Shown one piece after another: positions 42,235 through 50,848 of a stretch of DNA of 64,000 nucleotides. The stretch's first letter is position 1; each line of letters opens with the position of its first letter. The translations under genes and the position numbers were made by a program. The notes beneath the pieces are model-generated. The model was given only the letters and a program-made list of their open reading frames with translations, did no database searches and was not told the origin of the DNA. The stretch is taken from contig NZ_JAHTKI010000021.1 in the NCBI RefSeq assembly GCF_019145475.1, forward strand, positions 62,001 through 126,000, written 5' to 3'. This DNA is from Pseudomonas botevensis (GTDB lineage: Bacteria; Pseudomonadota; Gammaproteobacteria; Pseudomonadales; Pseudomonadaceae).

Positions 42235-42617
42235 AACGGAATACGTGCGGCGCGGCGCAACTTCCATCGACGCAAAAGACGCCCGTACACCAGCAGGTTG
42301 ATCGCCAGCACGATGCTGCCCAGAGCCAGTTGAATCTGCGGGGTCAGCCCGGCCGGGTAGATGACCGGCAAGACGTAGTGCTCGATGAAACCACCGGCGT
42401 ATTCCGTCTGGCCGGCGGCGTGGCGCATCAGGTTTTCCCAATAGGTCAGCGGACAGGTCAGGTGCAACACCTCGACCGCGACACCCCAGGCCGCCGCCGG
42501 CAGGTGCAGCCACATCAGCCGTGGCCACCTGAGCACCAGCAGGCCGCCGAGCAGCACGAAGACAATGAACGATAAATGAAACAGCACGAGGCCGTCTGCG
42601 GCGATTCGGTAAAGCAT
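42231..42617 (-). CDS. DUF2784 family membrane protein
   Basis: A 128-residue protein with four helices (ADGLVLFHLSFIVFVLLGGL, HLPAAAWGVAVEVLHLTCPL and later HYVLPVIYPAGLTPQIQLAL) and the DUF2784 signatures CPLTYWENLMR and FIEHYVLPVIYP. It is an inner-membrane protein of unknown role and is monocistronic. Confidence 0.87.
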   Translation of the reverse strand: MLYRIAADGLVLFHLSFIVFVLLGGLLVLRWPRLMWLHLPAAAWGVAVEVLHLTCPLTYWENLMRHAAGQTEYAGGFIEHYVLPVIYPAGLTPQIQLALGSIVLAINLLVYGRLLRRWKLRRAARIPF

Positions 42618-42772
42618 GGTGTCTCCCTGACACGGGTGTGGATGGCTGCAATCTTACGCCGCCCGGCGATGGATGGCTGAGGGGATTTCCCACAACTGCG
42701 CAAGATTGTTCAAGCCAGAAAAGGCCGTTTGCTGGCAAAGTCCGAGGTCTTGTCTCACGGTTGAAGAGCGTT

Positions 42773-43471
42773 ATGTCCGATTCACTTATGCCGCGCAGTG
42801 CCTTTCTTCGCGGGGCTGCGGCGATCATGCCGTTATCGCTGGCGACGGCACCCTGGGGGCTGCTGGCCGGCTCCATGGCAATCGAAGCCAATCTCACGCC
42901 ACTGCAAGGGCAGGGCCTGTCGAGCATCGTGTTCGCCGGTGCCGCGCAACTGGTGGCCATCGGCATGCTCAAGGGCGGAGCCGGAATTTTCTCGATTTTG
43001 CTGACGACGCTGCTGCTGACGTCACAGCATTTGCTGTACGGCATGAGCATGCGCTCGGTGATTTCACCGCTGCCGGGGCGCTGGCGCATCGGCCTGGGTT
43101 TTTTGCTTACCGATGAGTTGTTCGCCCTGACCAGTCAGCACGATCGCCAGCAGTTCAATCGCTGGTATGCGTTGGGCGTCGGTCTGACGTTTTACATCGC
43201 CTGGAACCTGTTCACCCTGGCCGGTATCGTCCTCGGTAGCAGCATTCCGGGGCTGGAGCACCTGGGCCTGGACTTCTCGATCGCCGCGACCTTCATCGCC
43301 CTGATCACTCCGGTGGTGCGCAACGTGCCGACGGTGGTCTGTGTGGCGGTGTCGCTGTTCTGTTCGGTGCTGTTCAGCTATTGGCAATGGGGCTCGGCGC
43401 TGGTGCTGTCGGGGCTGGCCGGAATGACCGCAGGGTTTGTCTGCAACAAGTTGTATCGGGGGCGCACATGA
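42773..43471 (+). CDS. azlC: AzlC family branched-chain amino acid exporter, large subunit
   Basis: A 232-residue membrane protein of the AzlC/YgaZ family, which with AzlD/YgaH exports branched-chain amino acids and their analogues. The conserved opening IMPLSLATAPWGLLAGSMAI and LSSIVFAGAAQLVAIGML and the middle LLTSQHLLYGMSMRS are visible. Start ATG 42773. It overlaps azlD by four bases (ATGA). No Lrp-type regulator is adjacent. Confidence 0.92.
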   Translation: MSDSLMPRSAFLRGAAAIMPLSLATAPWGLLAGSMAIEANLTPLQGQGLSSIVFAGAAQLVAIGMLKGGAGIFSILLTTLLLTSQHLLYGMSMRSVISPLPGRWRIGLGFLLTDELFALTSQHDRQQFNRWYALGVGLTFYIAWNLFTLAGIVLGSSIPGLEHLGLDFSIAATFIALITPVVRNVPTVVCVAVSLFCSVLFSYWQWGSALVLSGLAGMTAGFVCNKLYRGRT

Positions 43472-43782
43472 TGATCTGGGCAGTGATTATCGGCATGGGA
43501 ATTCTGGTGTTCCTCAACCGCTACGTGTTTCTCGAGCCACGCTTGCCAGTCCGTTTAAGCAGTAACGCGCGGCAGTTTCTCGGCTTTGCCGTGCCCGGCA
43601 TGTTGACCGCGATTTGCGGCCCCATCGTGTTCATGCCGGAGAAACAACTGAATTTGCAGTGGGACAATCCTTACTTGCTCAGTTCGCTGGTCGCCATTGG
43701 CCTGGTGATCTATACACGCAATACGCTACTTAGCATGCTGTTGAGCATGGCGTTCTTCTTTTTATTGCGTTGGTGGCTCTAG
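43468..43782 (+). CDS. azlD: AzlD family branched-chain amino acid exporter, small subunit
   Basis: A 104-residue membrane protein with four predicted helices: MMIWAVIIGMGILVFLNRYV, the RQFLGFAVPGMLTAICGPIV segment and two C-terminal helices ending FFFLLRWWL. It is the partner of AzlC, translationally coupled through the ATGA overlap. Confidence 0.9.
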   Translation: MMIWAVIIGMGILVFLNRYVFLEPRLPVRLSSNARQFLGFAVPGMLTAICGPIVFMPEKQLNLQWDNPYLLSSLVAIGLVIYTRNTLLSMLLSMAFFFLLRWWL

Positions 43783-43858
43783 TTCGAGGCTGCAAGTTGC
43801 CGGTCGGAATTTGTTCTACGCTTCAGGGATGATTGATGACTTTTCTGGCGAGGTGAGC

Positions 43859-44005
43859 ATGGCAACCGAGAAGAAACGCCCTGACGAAGATGAAGAACCG
43901 AGCGAAGAAGAGATCGAGCGGGAGAAACACAAGGAGCAGACCTGGAAACATGACGACAGCCGCGAGCTCTCCGATCGGGATCAGGAACGCCCGTTGAAAC
44001 CCTGA
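43859..44005 (+). CDS. Small highly charged hypothetical protein
   Basis: A 48-residue protein (MATEKKRPDEDEEPSEEEIE) made almost only of Glu, Asp, Lys and Arg, so probably disordered. GAGGTGA is perfectly spaced before the ATG and a strong terminator follows the stop, which supports expression. The function is unknown. Confidence 0.7.
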   Translation: MATEKKRPDEDEEPSEEEIEREKHKEQTWKHDDSRELSDRDQERPLKP

Positions 44006-44015
44006 CCTCCTTGTA

Positions 44016-44047
44016 CGAAAAAGCCCCGCGTTTGCGGGGCTTTTTCG
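44016..44047. terminator. Bidirectional rho-independent terminator
   Basis: CGAAAAAGCCCCGC and GCGGGGCTTTTTCG form a perfect 14-bp stem with a GTTT loop and T-runs on both strands. It serves the small charged gene (plus) and the gene ending at 44053 (minus). Confidence 0.93.
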
Positions 44048-44052
44048 TGGTG

Positions 44053-44268
44053 TCACAGATCGTCCAGCTGCGCGAAGTCGGGGTGCGAAGCCCGATAGCC
44101 CAAGGTCTTGTCGATCCATGCATTGAGCTCGTTGACCATCACCGGCGCGTGGCCCGGATAGTTGTCGAGGGTGGCGCGCAGGATGCGGTCGATATCGGGT
44201 ACGGCGTGCAGGTTTCGGGTCTTGATGTAGTGGCCGATAAAACAGTCGAGTTGAAAGCGTTCTGTCAT
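44053..44268 (-). CDS. Hypothetical protein
   Basis: A 71-residue soluble protein (MTERFQLDCFIGHYIKTRNL; C-terminal NELNAWIDKTLGYRASHPDF). No ribosome site is obvious before ATG 44268; the frame stays open upstream to 44340, so a slightly longer start is possible. It ends at the bidirectional terminator. No family is recognised. The 340-bp stretch upstream to 44609 has only a weak minus-strand frame that I do not support. Confidence 0.55.
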   Translation of the reverse strand: MTERFQLDCFIGHYIKTRNLHAVPDIDRILRATLDNYPGHAPVMVNELNAWIDKTLGYRASHPDFAQLDDL

Positions 44269-44609
44269 GGACAGATAAATACACTCCAGGCCGTTGGCCT
44301 GTTTGATTGCAAAATCGTCGCGCAACTTAGTTCTCTGCAAGGTTTGTTAAGTTTGTAGGGGATTCCCGGTCTTGTTGACTCTTTGGTCAACTGGTATGCC
44401 AATAGGAAATGCGGCGCGCATCCTATCTGTAGCGTCTCGGAATGTATGTATGACGATTGAAATGTCAGACAGGCGGTTGATATCTCTCGACCGGCTGTTT
44501 GCGCTGTTGTCTCGCGGTTGAAACACTGGTTGTAACGCTACGGATTCACTCATTGAGTGCTTTCCTTGATAACGCATCGCGCCTGCTGTTCTTTAGGCTA
44601 TCGGATCCT

Positions 44610-45449
44610 TCAGTCCTGGCTGTCCTGCCCGGTGAAGGTGTCGCGCCAGCTCAGCCAGCGACGTTCGGCCACCGCCAGCAGGCCATCGCTGAGTTTGCCC
44701 AGGAGTGCCAGGACAATGATCGCCGCCAGGACGATATCCGGGCGTGAGGTTTCCCGACCGTCACTGAGCAGATATCCCAGCCCTTTGGTCGCGGCGATCA
44801 GTTCGGCGGCGACCAGAAACATCCACGCCAGGCTCATGCCGCTGCGCAATCCGGTGAACAGGCCGGGCAGGGCGGCGGGCAGAAGAATCCGGCGCACCAG
44901 TTGCAGACGGCTGAAGCCGTAGATGCGTCCGACTTCCACCAGTTTGCGGTCGATGTTGCGGATGGCCGCAACCACGTTGAGGTACACCGGAAAGAACGCG
45001 CCGATGGCGATCAGGACGATTTTCGAGGTTTCGTCGATCCCCAGCCACAGCAGCAACAGCGGCACCCAGGCCAGGCTCGGAATCGAGCGCAGCGCGGCGA
45101 AGGTCGGCTCCAGGTACGCTTCGGCTTCGCGGCTCAGTCCCACCCATGCGGCAAACGCCAGGGCCAGGCCGGCGCCGATGGCAAAACCCAGCAGCACCCG
45201 CAGCAGGCTGGCGCCGATGTGCTTCCACAGTGCGCCTTCCGCCAGATCCGTCAGGGTCAGGGCAACCTCGCTCGGCGCGGGCATTTGATAGGACGGCAGC
45301 CAGCCGATGCGCACGATGAATTCCAGTGCGAGCACGATCAACAGCGGCAGCGCCAGACCTTTGAGGCGGCGTCGCCACACCGGATTCAACGATGGGGACT
45401 GGCGGCGCGCTACGGGCAGGGTGAGTTGCGTGGGCAGGTCATTGCTCAT
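44610..45449 (-). CDS. ABC transporter permease, SsuC/TauC/NrtB type
   Basis: A 279-residue inner-membrane permease with six helices. The EAA loop that docks the ATPase is visible in GFSRLQLVRRILLPAALPGL followed by FTGLRSGMSLAWMFLVAAEL. It belongs to the sulfonate/nitrate/taurine family. GGAGAACTGCCC precedes the ATG. It lies 61 bp after the gene for an aliphatic-sulfonate-type binding protein on the same strand. No ATPase gene is near, so it must share one. A strong hairpin separates the two genes. Confidence 0.88.
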   Translation of the reverse strand: MSNDLPTQLTLPVARRQSPSLNPVWRRRLKGLALPLLIVLALEFIVRIGWLPSYQMPAPSEVALTLTDLAEGALWKHIGASLLRVLLGFAIGAGLALAFAAWVGLSREAEAYLEPTFAALRSIPSLAWVPLLLLWLGIDETSKIVLIAIGAFFPVYLNVVAAIRNIDRKLVEVGRIYGFSRLQLVRRILLPAALPGLFTGLRSGMSLAWMFLVAAELIAATKGLGYLLSDGRETSRPDIVLAAIIVLALLGKLSDGLLAVAERRWLSWRDTFTGQDSQD

Positions 45450-45462
45450 GGGCAGTTCTCCA

Positions 45463-45501
45463 CCCACGCCGAATCCGCGACGGGCGCGGATTCGGCGTGG
45501 G
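45463..45501. promoter_or_regulatory. Intercistronic 17-bp hairpin between binding protein and permease
   Basis: CCCACGCCGAATCCGCG (45463-45479) pairs perfectly with 45485-45501 around ACGGG. It starts ten bases after the binding-protein stop and ends next to the permease ribosome site (CTCC complement at 45458-45461). Such a structure can protect the upstream mRNA end and lower permease expression relative to the binding protein. Confidence 0.7.
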
Positions 45502-45510
45502 CCTGATCGG

Positions 45511-46497
45511 TTACTGGGCGGCGACGGTCTGCTGGAAACCCGGGTCGATCAATTGATCGATCACCTGATCGACATTCACCCCACGGCGCACCAACTCTTC
45601 GGACACCAGGATCGGCGCGGCGGCTTTCGAGGCGAGCACGTCCTTGGCGGTGAGTTGCGGGCTGCTCAGATCGGTGCGCGACAGTTGCAGTCTGGCCACC
45701 TCCAGCGGCAGACCGGATTCGCTGGAGAGCAGTTTCGCCAGTTCATCCGGGTGCTTCACCGACCATTCGCGCGCCTGCTCGTAGGCCTTGATCACGGTAT
45801 CGATGGTTTGCGGATGCTCCTTGGCGTATTGCTCGGTCACGCTGACCACGCCGTAGCTGTTGAAACCGGGGTTGCGATACAGCAAGCGTGAACCGGCCTG
45901 CACCTGGCTGGCGGCCATGTGCGGATCGAGTCCGGCCCAGGCGTCGACGTCACCTTTTTCCAGGGCGGTGCGGCCGTCCGGATGTTGCAGGTGTACCAGT
46001 TCGACGTCGTCCTTTTTCAACCCGGCCTGTTGCAGGCTGCGCAGGGTGAAGAGGTACGGATCGGTGCCCTTGGTGGCGGCGATTTTCTTGCCCTTGAGAT
46101 CAGCGACGCTCTGGTACGGCGAGTCCTTGCGCACCACCAGCGCGGTCCATTCGGCGCGGCTGTAGACGTACACCGATTTGATCGGGCTGCCATTGGCGCG
46201 GCTCAGTACCGCCGCGAGGCTGGCGGAAGAGGCGAAGTCGACGCCGCCGCTGTTCAGGTATTCCAGCGAGCGGTTGCTGCCCTGGCTGAGCACCCAGGTG
46301 ACTTTGCTCTGGGGCAGGGCTTTTTCCAGGTAGCCCAAATGTTTGAGGGCCAGGCTGATCGGCGAATAGTAGGCGTAGTCCAGATGCACTTCGGCCGGCG
46401 CGGTTTCAGCGGCGTGGGCAATGGGTTGCAGGCTCAGGGCTACCGCGCAGGCCGCCAACAGCGTTTTGACTCGGGAAAACGGTAAGAAGGATGTCAT
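45511..46497 (-). CDS. Aliphatic sulfonate/nitrate-type ABC substrate-binding protein
   Basis: A 328-residue periplasmic protein of the SsuA/NMT1 family. A Sec signal peptide (LLAACAVALSLQPIAHA) is followed by a binding fold with the usual SGGVDFASSASLAAVLSRAN, SVADLKGKKIAATKGTDPYL and DVDAWAGLDPHMAASQVQAG. Start ATG 46497 has GGAGCG upstream. It is first in a two-gene unit with a permease. It probably imports an organosulfur compound, given a second binding protein divergently encoded. Confidence 0.88.
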   Translation of the reverse strand: MTSFLPFSRVKTLLAACAVALSLQPIAHAAETAPAEVHLDYAYYSPISLALKHLGYLEKALPQSKVTWVLSQGSNRSLEYLNSGGVDFASSASLAAVLSRANGSPIKSVYVYSRAEWTALVVRKDSPYQSVADLKGKKIAATKGTDPYLFTLRSLQQAGLKKDDVELVHLQHPDGRTALEKGDVDAWAGLDPHMAASQVQAGSRLLYRNPGFNSYGVVSVTEQYAKEHPQTIDTVIKAYEQAREWSVKHPDELAKLLSSESGLPLEVARLQLSRTDLSSPQLTAKDVLASKAAAPILVSEELVRRGVNVDQVIDQLIDPGFQQTVAAQ

Positions 46498-46728
46498 GAG
46501 GGCGCTCCGGCAAGGCAACAGGTTCTTATGTCCAAAAAGATATTTTTATCGAATGCTTCCTGCATGAATGGAATATTGCAGGCTCTGTGCCATGTGCGCT
46601 CAGACGACGGATTTCGCGGGGTGCAAGGGTTTCTCCCGGATTGCAGCTGTTGCCGGATCAACACTTCGTCGCGCCACTGTTGCGGGGCCAACAGTGAAAA
46701 CCGGCGGTGATGAGCTTATGCATTAATC

Positions 46729-46740
46729 GAATTTAAATTC
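46729..46740. promoter_or_regulatory. AT-rich palindrome in divergent promoter region
   Basis: GAATTTAAATTC is a perfect 12-bp palindrome about 50 bp before the plus-strand binding-protein gene and 230 bp before the minus-strand one. The surroundings (TTATGCATTAATC before it, AGATTTATAAG after it) are the AT-rich part of the gap and probably hold the promoters. Regulator identity is not known; CysB-like control would fit sulfur scavenging. Confidence 0.35.
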
Positions 46741-46790
46741 AGATTTATAAGAGCGTTATGGTCTATAAAAAGCCATCTTCAGGACTCGCC

Positions 46791-47738
46791 ATGAAGCTCT
46801 CCCGTTTCCTACGTTCAACGCTGACCGCCGCGCTGTTTGCCTCACCACTTTCCTATGCCGCCGAACCATTGGTCTTGCATGTCGGCGATCAGAATTACTA
46901 CAACATCCGCGCTTCAATAGAGGCGTCCGGCGTCTTGAAAGACGCGCCCTACAGCGTCGACTGGAAACACTTCCAGGCCGCCGCGCCGTTGGCCGAAGCA
47001 TTGCAGACCGGTTCGCTGGACCTGGGGTTTCTCGGTGATTCGGGTTTCCTGTTTCTCGCCGCCAAGCAGGCGCCGGTGAAATTGATCGGGGTGTCGCGAC
47101 AGAACCCGGACACCATCGCCTTGCTGGTGCCCAAGGATTCGCCGGTGAAAACCATCGCCGATCTCAAGGGCAAAAAGGTCGCCTACTGGCCGGGCGCCTG
47201 GAGTCAGCAGTTGACCTTGCGTGCGCTGGAGCAGGGCGGGTTGCCGGACAACTACGTCGATTTCGTCAAACTGATGCCGATCGATGCCGCCGCCGCGTTG
47301 CCCCAGGGCAGCATCGATGCGTTCCCGGTGTGGGAACCGTACATTTCCCAGCAGATCGTGTTCTCCGGGGCACGGCCGATTCTCACCGCGAAGAGCCTGA
47401 TGCCGGGGCTGAGCGCCATCGCCGCGTCGACGCCATCGATCGACAGCAAGCGTGAAGCGATTGCCGACTTTCTCGGGCGTTTGAAGCAGGCCAGGGCCTG
47501 GGTCGACAGCCACACTGACGAGTACGCCGACCTGTGGGCGAAGAAGGCCAACCTCGATCAGCAGGTTTCGCGGCACTGGTTGCGCCAGGCGCACATGACC
47601 GTCGGCCCGGTGGACCGGCAAGCGGCCGCCGATCTGCAAAGCACGGCGGACTTCCTGTTCAAGGTCAAGGCATTGCCGGCGCCGTTGGCGACGGCGGGCA
47701 TCATTGATGGCACCTTCGAGCAGGCCCTGGCACGCTGA
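46791..47738 (+). CDS. ABC transporter substrate-binding protein, SsuA/NMT1-like
   Basis: A 315-residue periplasmic protein: a signal peptide (MKLSRFLRSTLTAALFASPL, cleavage near SYAA) then LVLHVGDQNYYNIRASIEAS, GSLDLGFLGDSGFLFLAAKQ, IADLKGKKVAYWPGAWSQQL and PVWEPYISQQIVF. Start ATG 46791 is six bases after AGGA; an upstream ATG at 46758 is weaker. It has no permease of its own downstream and is divergent from the other binding-protein/permease pair, suggesting the two binding proteins share transport components for related organosulfur substrates. Confidence 0.86.
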   Translation: MKLSRFLRSTLTAALFASPLSYAAEPLVLHVGDQNYYNIRASIEASGVLKDAPYSVDWKHFQAAAPLAEALQTGSLDLGFLGDSGFLFLAAKQAPVKLIGVSRQNPDTIALLVPKDSPVKTIADLKGKKVAYWPGAWSQQLTLRALEQGGLPDNYVDFVKLMPIDAAAALPQGSIDAFPVWEPYISQQIVFSGARPILTAKSLMPGLSAIAASTPSIDSKREAIADFLGRLKQARAWVDSHTDEYADLWAKKANLDQQVSRHWLRQAHMTVGPVDRQAAADLQSTADFLFKVKALPAPLATAGIIDGTFEQALAR

Positions 47739-47885
47739 ACGAGCGCTGGAACCAAACCCTGTGTACCCTTATCCAACTTCGGCCCACACTGACAGGTCAC
47801 GGCTGGCGGGTCGCAGGGAGGCAGCAGCGGCGATGGAGTTTTGCCAATGACAACATGATCGCAACGGTCGGACTCAAGGCAAAAC

Positions 47886-48785
47886 ATGAAACAGTGGTTC
47901 AAGCTTTTCTGCGCAGCGGCCATCGCCGTCGGGCTGGCCGGTTGCATCGCCGCTCCCATCGAAATGACTTCGCAAACCCGGACGCGCCTGGAGGCACAAC
48001 CGCCGGTGCGGTTTCTGCTGACCTTCGATGACGGCCCCAGTGCTTCGAGTTTCTGGAACCCGACCGGCACCGTGCTCGACAGCCTGAAGAGCAATGCGTT
48101 GCAGCCGGACATCAAAGCCGTGTTTTTCGTCCAGACCAGCGCACCGAGGGCCGGCAACAGCGAGATCGGCTGGCGGCTCATGCAGCGTGAGCATGACGAA
48201 GGGCATGTACTGGGTTTCCACACCGCCACCCATTGGCACACCAATCATCGCTCGCTTGACCCCCAGGAACTGGAAGCCTCGCTGACCCGTGGCAGCGCCG
48301 ACATCGCGGCGGTCACCGGTGCGCCGCCGACGTTGCTGCGTCCGCCATTCTGGAACTACGACAAGCGCACCTTCGCCGCTTATCAGCAGCACCACCTGCA
48401 TGTGCTGCTCACCGACTTGAGTGCCAACGACGGCAAAATCTGGGGCTTCAACGCCAGCCCCCGGCGCCGGGCGAACATGTTGCGCCAGTTGTCGGAAGTC
48501 CGTGAGCGGATTGCCCTCGGGCAATTTCCGACGGTGGACGGGATGATTCCGGTGGTGGTGACCTTCCATGACCTCAACCGCTACACCGCGCGCCACACCC
48601 GTGAATACCTGCAGATCCTGCTCGACAGCGCGGCGGCCACGGGAGTGAGGCTGGCGGACAAGCCGTTCTACGACGACCACGCGGCGCTGGAGCGGGCAGC
48701 GCTGGCGCGTACCGTGCAAAGCGCCGGGGACCCCGTACGTTTGCCGGGTGTCTGGAACTGGATCTGGGATCGCAACGCACACTGA
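47886..48785 (+). CDS. Polysaccharide deacetylase family lipoprotein
   Basis: A 299-residue envelope lipoprotein (lipobox VGLAGC, Cys20) with a NodB-homology deacetylase domain. The motifs LLTFDDGPSAS (44-54, metal/base Asp pair), FHTATHWHTN (111-120, two metal-binding His), RPPFWNYD and later VVTFHDLNRY are present, so it should be catalytically competent for removing acetyl groups from a sugar polymer or related substrate. It stands alone, with no exopolysaccharide genes adjacent. Confidence 0.88.
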   Translation: MKQWFKLFCAAAIAVGLAGCIAAPIEMTSQTRTRLEAQPPVRFLLTFDDGPSASSFWNPTGTVLDSLKSNALQPDIKAVFFVQTSAPRAGNSEIGWRLMQREHDEGHVLGFHTATHWHTNHRSLDPQELEASLTRGSADIAAVTGAPPTLLRPPFWNYDKRTFAAYQQHHLHVLLTDLSANDGKIWGFNASPRRRANMLRQLSEVRERIALGQFPTVDGMIPVVVTFHDLNRYTARHTREYLQILLDSAAATGVRLADKPFYDDHAALERAALARTVQSAGDPVRLPGVWNWIWDRNAH

Positions 48786-48908
48786 GGACGGCTGAACGAA
48801 GTTGCGACGGTGTTGGCATTTTTGCTCGAGGTCATGAGCGGCAGGGCGCTGAAAGCTCATCTATGCTCAACGGGTCAACCCGACCCATCGCCTGCGAGGC
48901 GTCCGTCC

Positions 48909-49151
48909 ATGCTCGCCATTGCCGACATTTGCCGCATCGTCGAATCCGGCTTTTCGCCTCTGTGCTGCGATTGTGCCGAAACCGCGCAGGGGTTGTTGCA
49001 GATCAAGGTTTATGACCCTGACAGCGGGCGGGTGGATTTGCTGCTCAACGGTGTTTCCCCGGAACATCTGGTCACGATTCGTGACATTTCCAATTTCATT
49101 GGCGAGTTGCGTACCGAAATGAGCGCCGGACGCCGGGCCTTCGCCGGTTAA
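48909..49151 (+). CDS. DUF1652 family protein
   Basis: An 80-residue Pseudomonas-specific small protein of the DUF1652 family: MLAIADICRIVESGFSPLCC then LLLNGVSPEHLVTIRDISNF and the C-terminal IGELRTEMSAGR. ATG 48909 starts the conserved part. It converges with the Nudix gene four bases away. No function is known. Confidence 0.85.
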   Translation: MLAIADICRIVESGFSPLCCDCAETAQGLLQIKVYDPDSGRVDLLLNGVSPEHLVTIRDISNFIGELRTEMSAGRRAFAG

Positions 49152-49155
49152 CTCA

Positions 49156-49518
49156 TCAGAGTCGGCGCATAAAGGCACGGACGATGCTCAATGTCGCGTC
49201 GCTGACGTTCAGGTTGTGTACCGTCTCCAGCGGATGCCAGATGCAATCGAAAATCTCGTTCTGCGCTTGCGCCTCGTCGATGTTCAGCACCGAGGCTTCG
49301 TAGACGTGGTGTCGCGTGCCGCCGCTGTGCAATTCCATCAGATACAGCATGTCGTCGGTCTTGAGGCCGGTTTCCTCGTCGAGTTCACGGGCGGCGGCCT
49401 GCGCCCGGGTTTCTCCCGGCTCGACCGTGCCGCCCGGCAGGGTCCAGCGGCATCGGGGTTTGCGCACCAGCAGAATGTGCCGATCCTGCTCGCATATCAC
49501 GGTTGCACGTACTTTCAT
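49156..49518 (-). CDS. Nudix hydrolase
   Basis: A 120-residue pyrophosphohydrolase. The complete Nudix box is GGTVEPGETRAQAAARELDE followed by ETGL (about residues 29-52), including the metal-binding REXXEE core. Related enzymes hydrolyse nucleoside diphosphates linked to other moieties. The substrate is not predictable. It is monocistronic. Confidence 0.9.
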   Translation of the reverse strand: MKVRATVICEQDRHILLVRKPRCRWTLPGGTVEPGETRAQAAARELDEETGLKTDDMLYLMELHSGGTRHHVYEASVLNIDEAQAQNEIFDCIWHPLETVHNLNVSDATLSIVRAFMRRL

Positions 49519-49755
49519 CTGTTACCTGATTACTGCTTGTCATGAAACGGTCATGAAACTGCAATATTCGAGCCGTGGCCTGATCTAGAGGTTCCCCTTG
49601 AGTTTCCGAGTGGTGTCGGTGCGCAAAAGTGCCGTTCCCTTGACGTTGTGGTGCGCGGGATTGGGGTGGATCGACGTCCGGTCGGCACAGGGATGGGGCG
49701 AGGGTGTAAGGTAAAAAAGTGCAACTGGACTTTTAGCAGTCGACAGGAGGTGTCT

Positions 49756-49944
49756 ATGAGCATTGGCATGTTGAACAAAATGCACATGAACGGCTACGAC
49801 GTACTCAGGGTCAACAATGGCCCCTGGCGGGTCTGCACCGAGGGTGACCGGTTGGCTTCTTTTGCCAGTCGGGAGGAAGCGATGGCGTATGCCGCCGCGC
49901 TTCCGGGCTACAAACCTCGTGCGCGCGCACCGAAGGCAGACTGA
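49756..49944 (+). CDS. Small hypothetical protein
   Basis: A 62-residue basic protein (MSIGMLNKMHMNGYDVLRVN) with a very strong ribosome site (AGGAGGTG) and a terminator directly after it. The segment GPWRVCTEGDRLASFASREE then AMAYAAAL is a DUF2188-like beta-hairpin/helix arrangement, similar in layout to the protein at 20941. The role is unknown. Confidence 0.75.
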   Translation: MSIGMLNKMHMNGYDVLRVNNGPWRVCTEGDRLASFASREEAMAYAAALPGYKPRARAPKAD

Positions 49945-49956
49945 CGGTCTGTCATG

Positions 49957-49984
49957 AAAAAGCCCCGGAGATCCGGGGCTTTTT
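49957..49984. terminator. Bidirectional rho-independent terminator
   Basis: AAAAAGCCCCGG and CCGGGGCTTTTT form a 12-bp stem around AGAT, with A and T runs for both directions. It lies between the convergent genes ending at 49944 and 49997. Confidence 0.93.
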
Positions 49985-49996
49985 GCTGGGGACGAT

Positions 49997-50236
49997 TCAG
50001 TGGACTTTCGTTCGGCTGATGGCGCGGGCCTTCACTTCCTTGGCATACAGTTGCAGGCGTTCTTCGTCGCTTTGCAGCACCTCACAGGACCTGAGCACCG
50101 TCTGGGCATCTGCCTCGTTGCCCGATTTACGCAACTGCTCGGCGATGCGCTTGAGGTCGACCGCCGACCATCGCAGATCCGATGCGACGGCTTGCAGGTC
50201 GCGTTGAAGTTCATGTTCGTATTCATTGAGCCGCAT
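49997..50236 (-). CDS. Small helical hypothetical protein
   Basis: A 79-residue protein, charged and helical throughout (MRLNEYEHELQRDLQAVASD; LRWSAVDLKRIAEQLRKSGN), probably a short coiled coil. GGAGGTGATC precedes ATG 50236, so the longer frame to 50296 is not needed. It ends at the bidirectional terminator. The function is unknown. Confidence 0.75.
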   Translation of the reverse strand: MRLNEYEHELQRDLQAVASDLRWSAVDLKRIAEQLRKSGNEADAQTVLRSCEVLQSDEERLQLYAKEVKARAISRTKVH

Positions 50237-50442
50237 GATCACCTCCGGAACATTCTCGGTAGAACAGAGTAGCCGCATTTTCCGGGTAAAGGTCAAGGCA
50301 TCTGTCGTCCGAGCGAATGCGGTGGATTTGTGTGCCGTTGGTCGGGATATTCAGGCTGAGGTTCGTTGTAGGCAAGGTGCCCCGATGGATGTAGGAAGAG
50401 TTACAAGGTACATTCGCGTTTTTTTTCAATGAAGGATTCATT

Positions 50443-50778
50443 ATGCGGATGTTGATCGGGGGAGTGCTGCTGGCAGCATTGGCCGGTTGCTCACTGCCGG
50501 CGTCACTGGTGCCGGGCGAACCGAACTTCAGCAAGATCAGCGGCAAGGCTCCCAAGGAATATGCCGCGTGCTTGTTGCCGCTGTGGCAGAAGGACATTCC
50601 CAAGACGTCGCAGGTTTCGATTTCCAATGGTTACCGCATCACCGCGCCGAGCATCGTCACCGCCGACGAAATTCTCGATATCGTGAAGTACAAGGACGGC
50701 AGCCGCGTCTCGTTGTATCAGGGGCCGCCATGGGCGAAGTCCGGATCGATGCGCCAATCGGTACGCGATTGCCTGTGA
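50443..50778 (+). CDS. Small lipoprotein
   Basis: A 111-residue precursor with a lipoprotein signal (MRMLIGGVLLAALAGCSLPA, lipobox LAGC, Cys16). The mature part (GKAPKEYAACLLPLWQKDIP; DEILDIVKYKDGSRVSLYQG) ends SVRDCL. Two further cysteines could form a disulfide. AAGGA precedes the ATG and a strong terminator follows. No named family is recognised. Confidence 0.8.
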   Translation: MRMLIGGVLLAALAGCSLPASLVPGEPNFSKISGKAPKEYAACLLPLWQKDIPKTSQVSISNGYRITAPSIVTADEILDIVKYKDGSRVSLYQGPPWAKSGSMRQSVRDCL

Positions 50779-50788
50779 TGGCGGAATG

Positions 50789-50827
50789 AAAAAAAGCAGA
50801 AACCGGTTGACGGTTTCTGCTTTTTTT
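50789..50827. terminator. Strong rho-independent terminator
   Basis: AAAAAAAGCAGAAACCG pairs over 17 bp with 50811-50827 around GTTGA and ends in T7. It terminates the lipoprotein gene and, on the other strand, the Rrf2 regulator gene. Confidence 0.94.
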
Positions 50828-50848
50828 TCGCCTGCGATTGCGATGGGC

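Noticed and set aside
41689..43089. 466-codon minus-strand frame opposite the DUF3087 and azlC genes
   Set aside because: The frame mixes unrelated composition across three genes and lacks any domain signature.
44347..44577. 76-codon minus-strand frame upstream of the gene at 44053
   Set aside because: No ribosome site and no recognisable pattern; treated as part of the non-coding gap.
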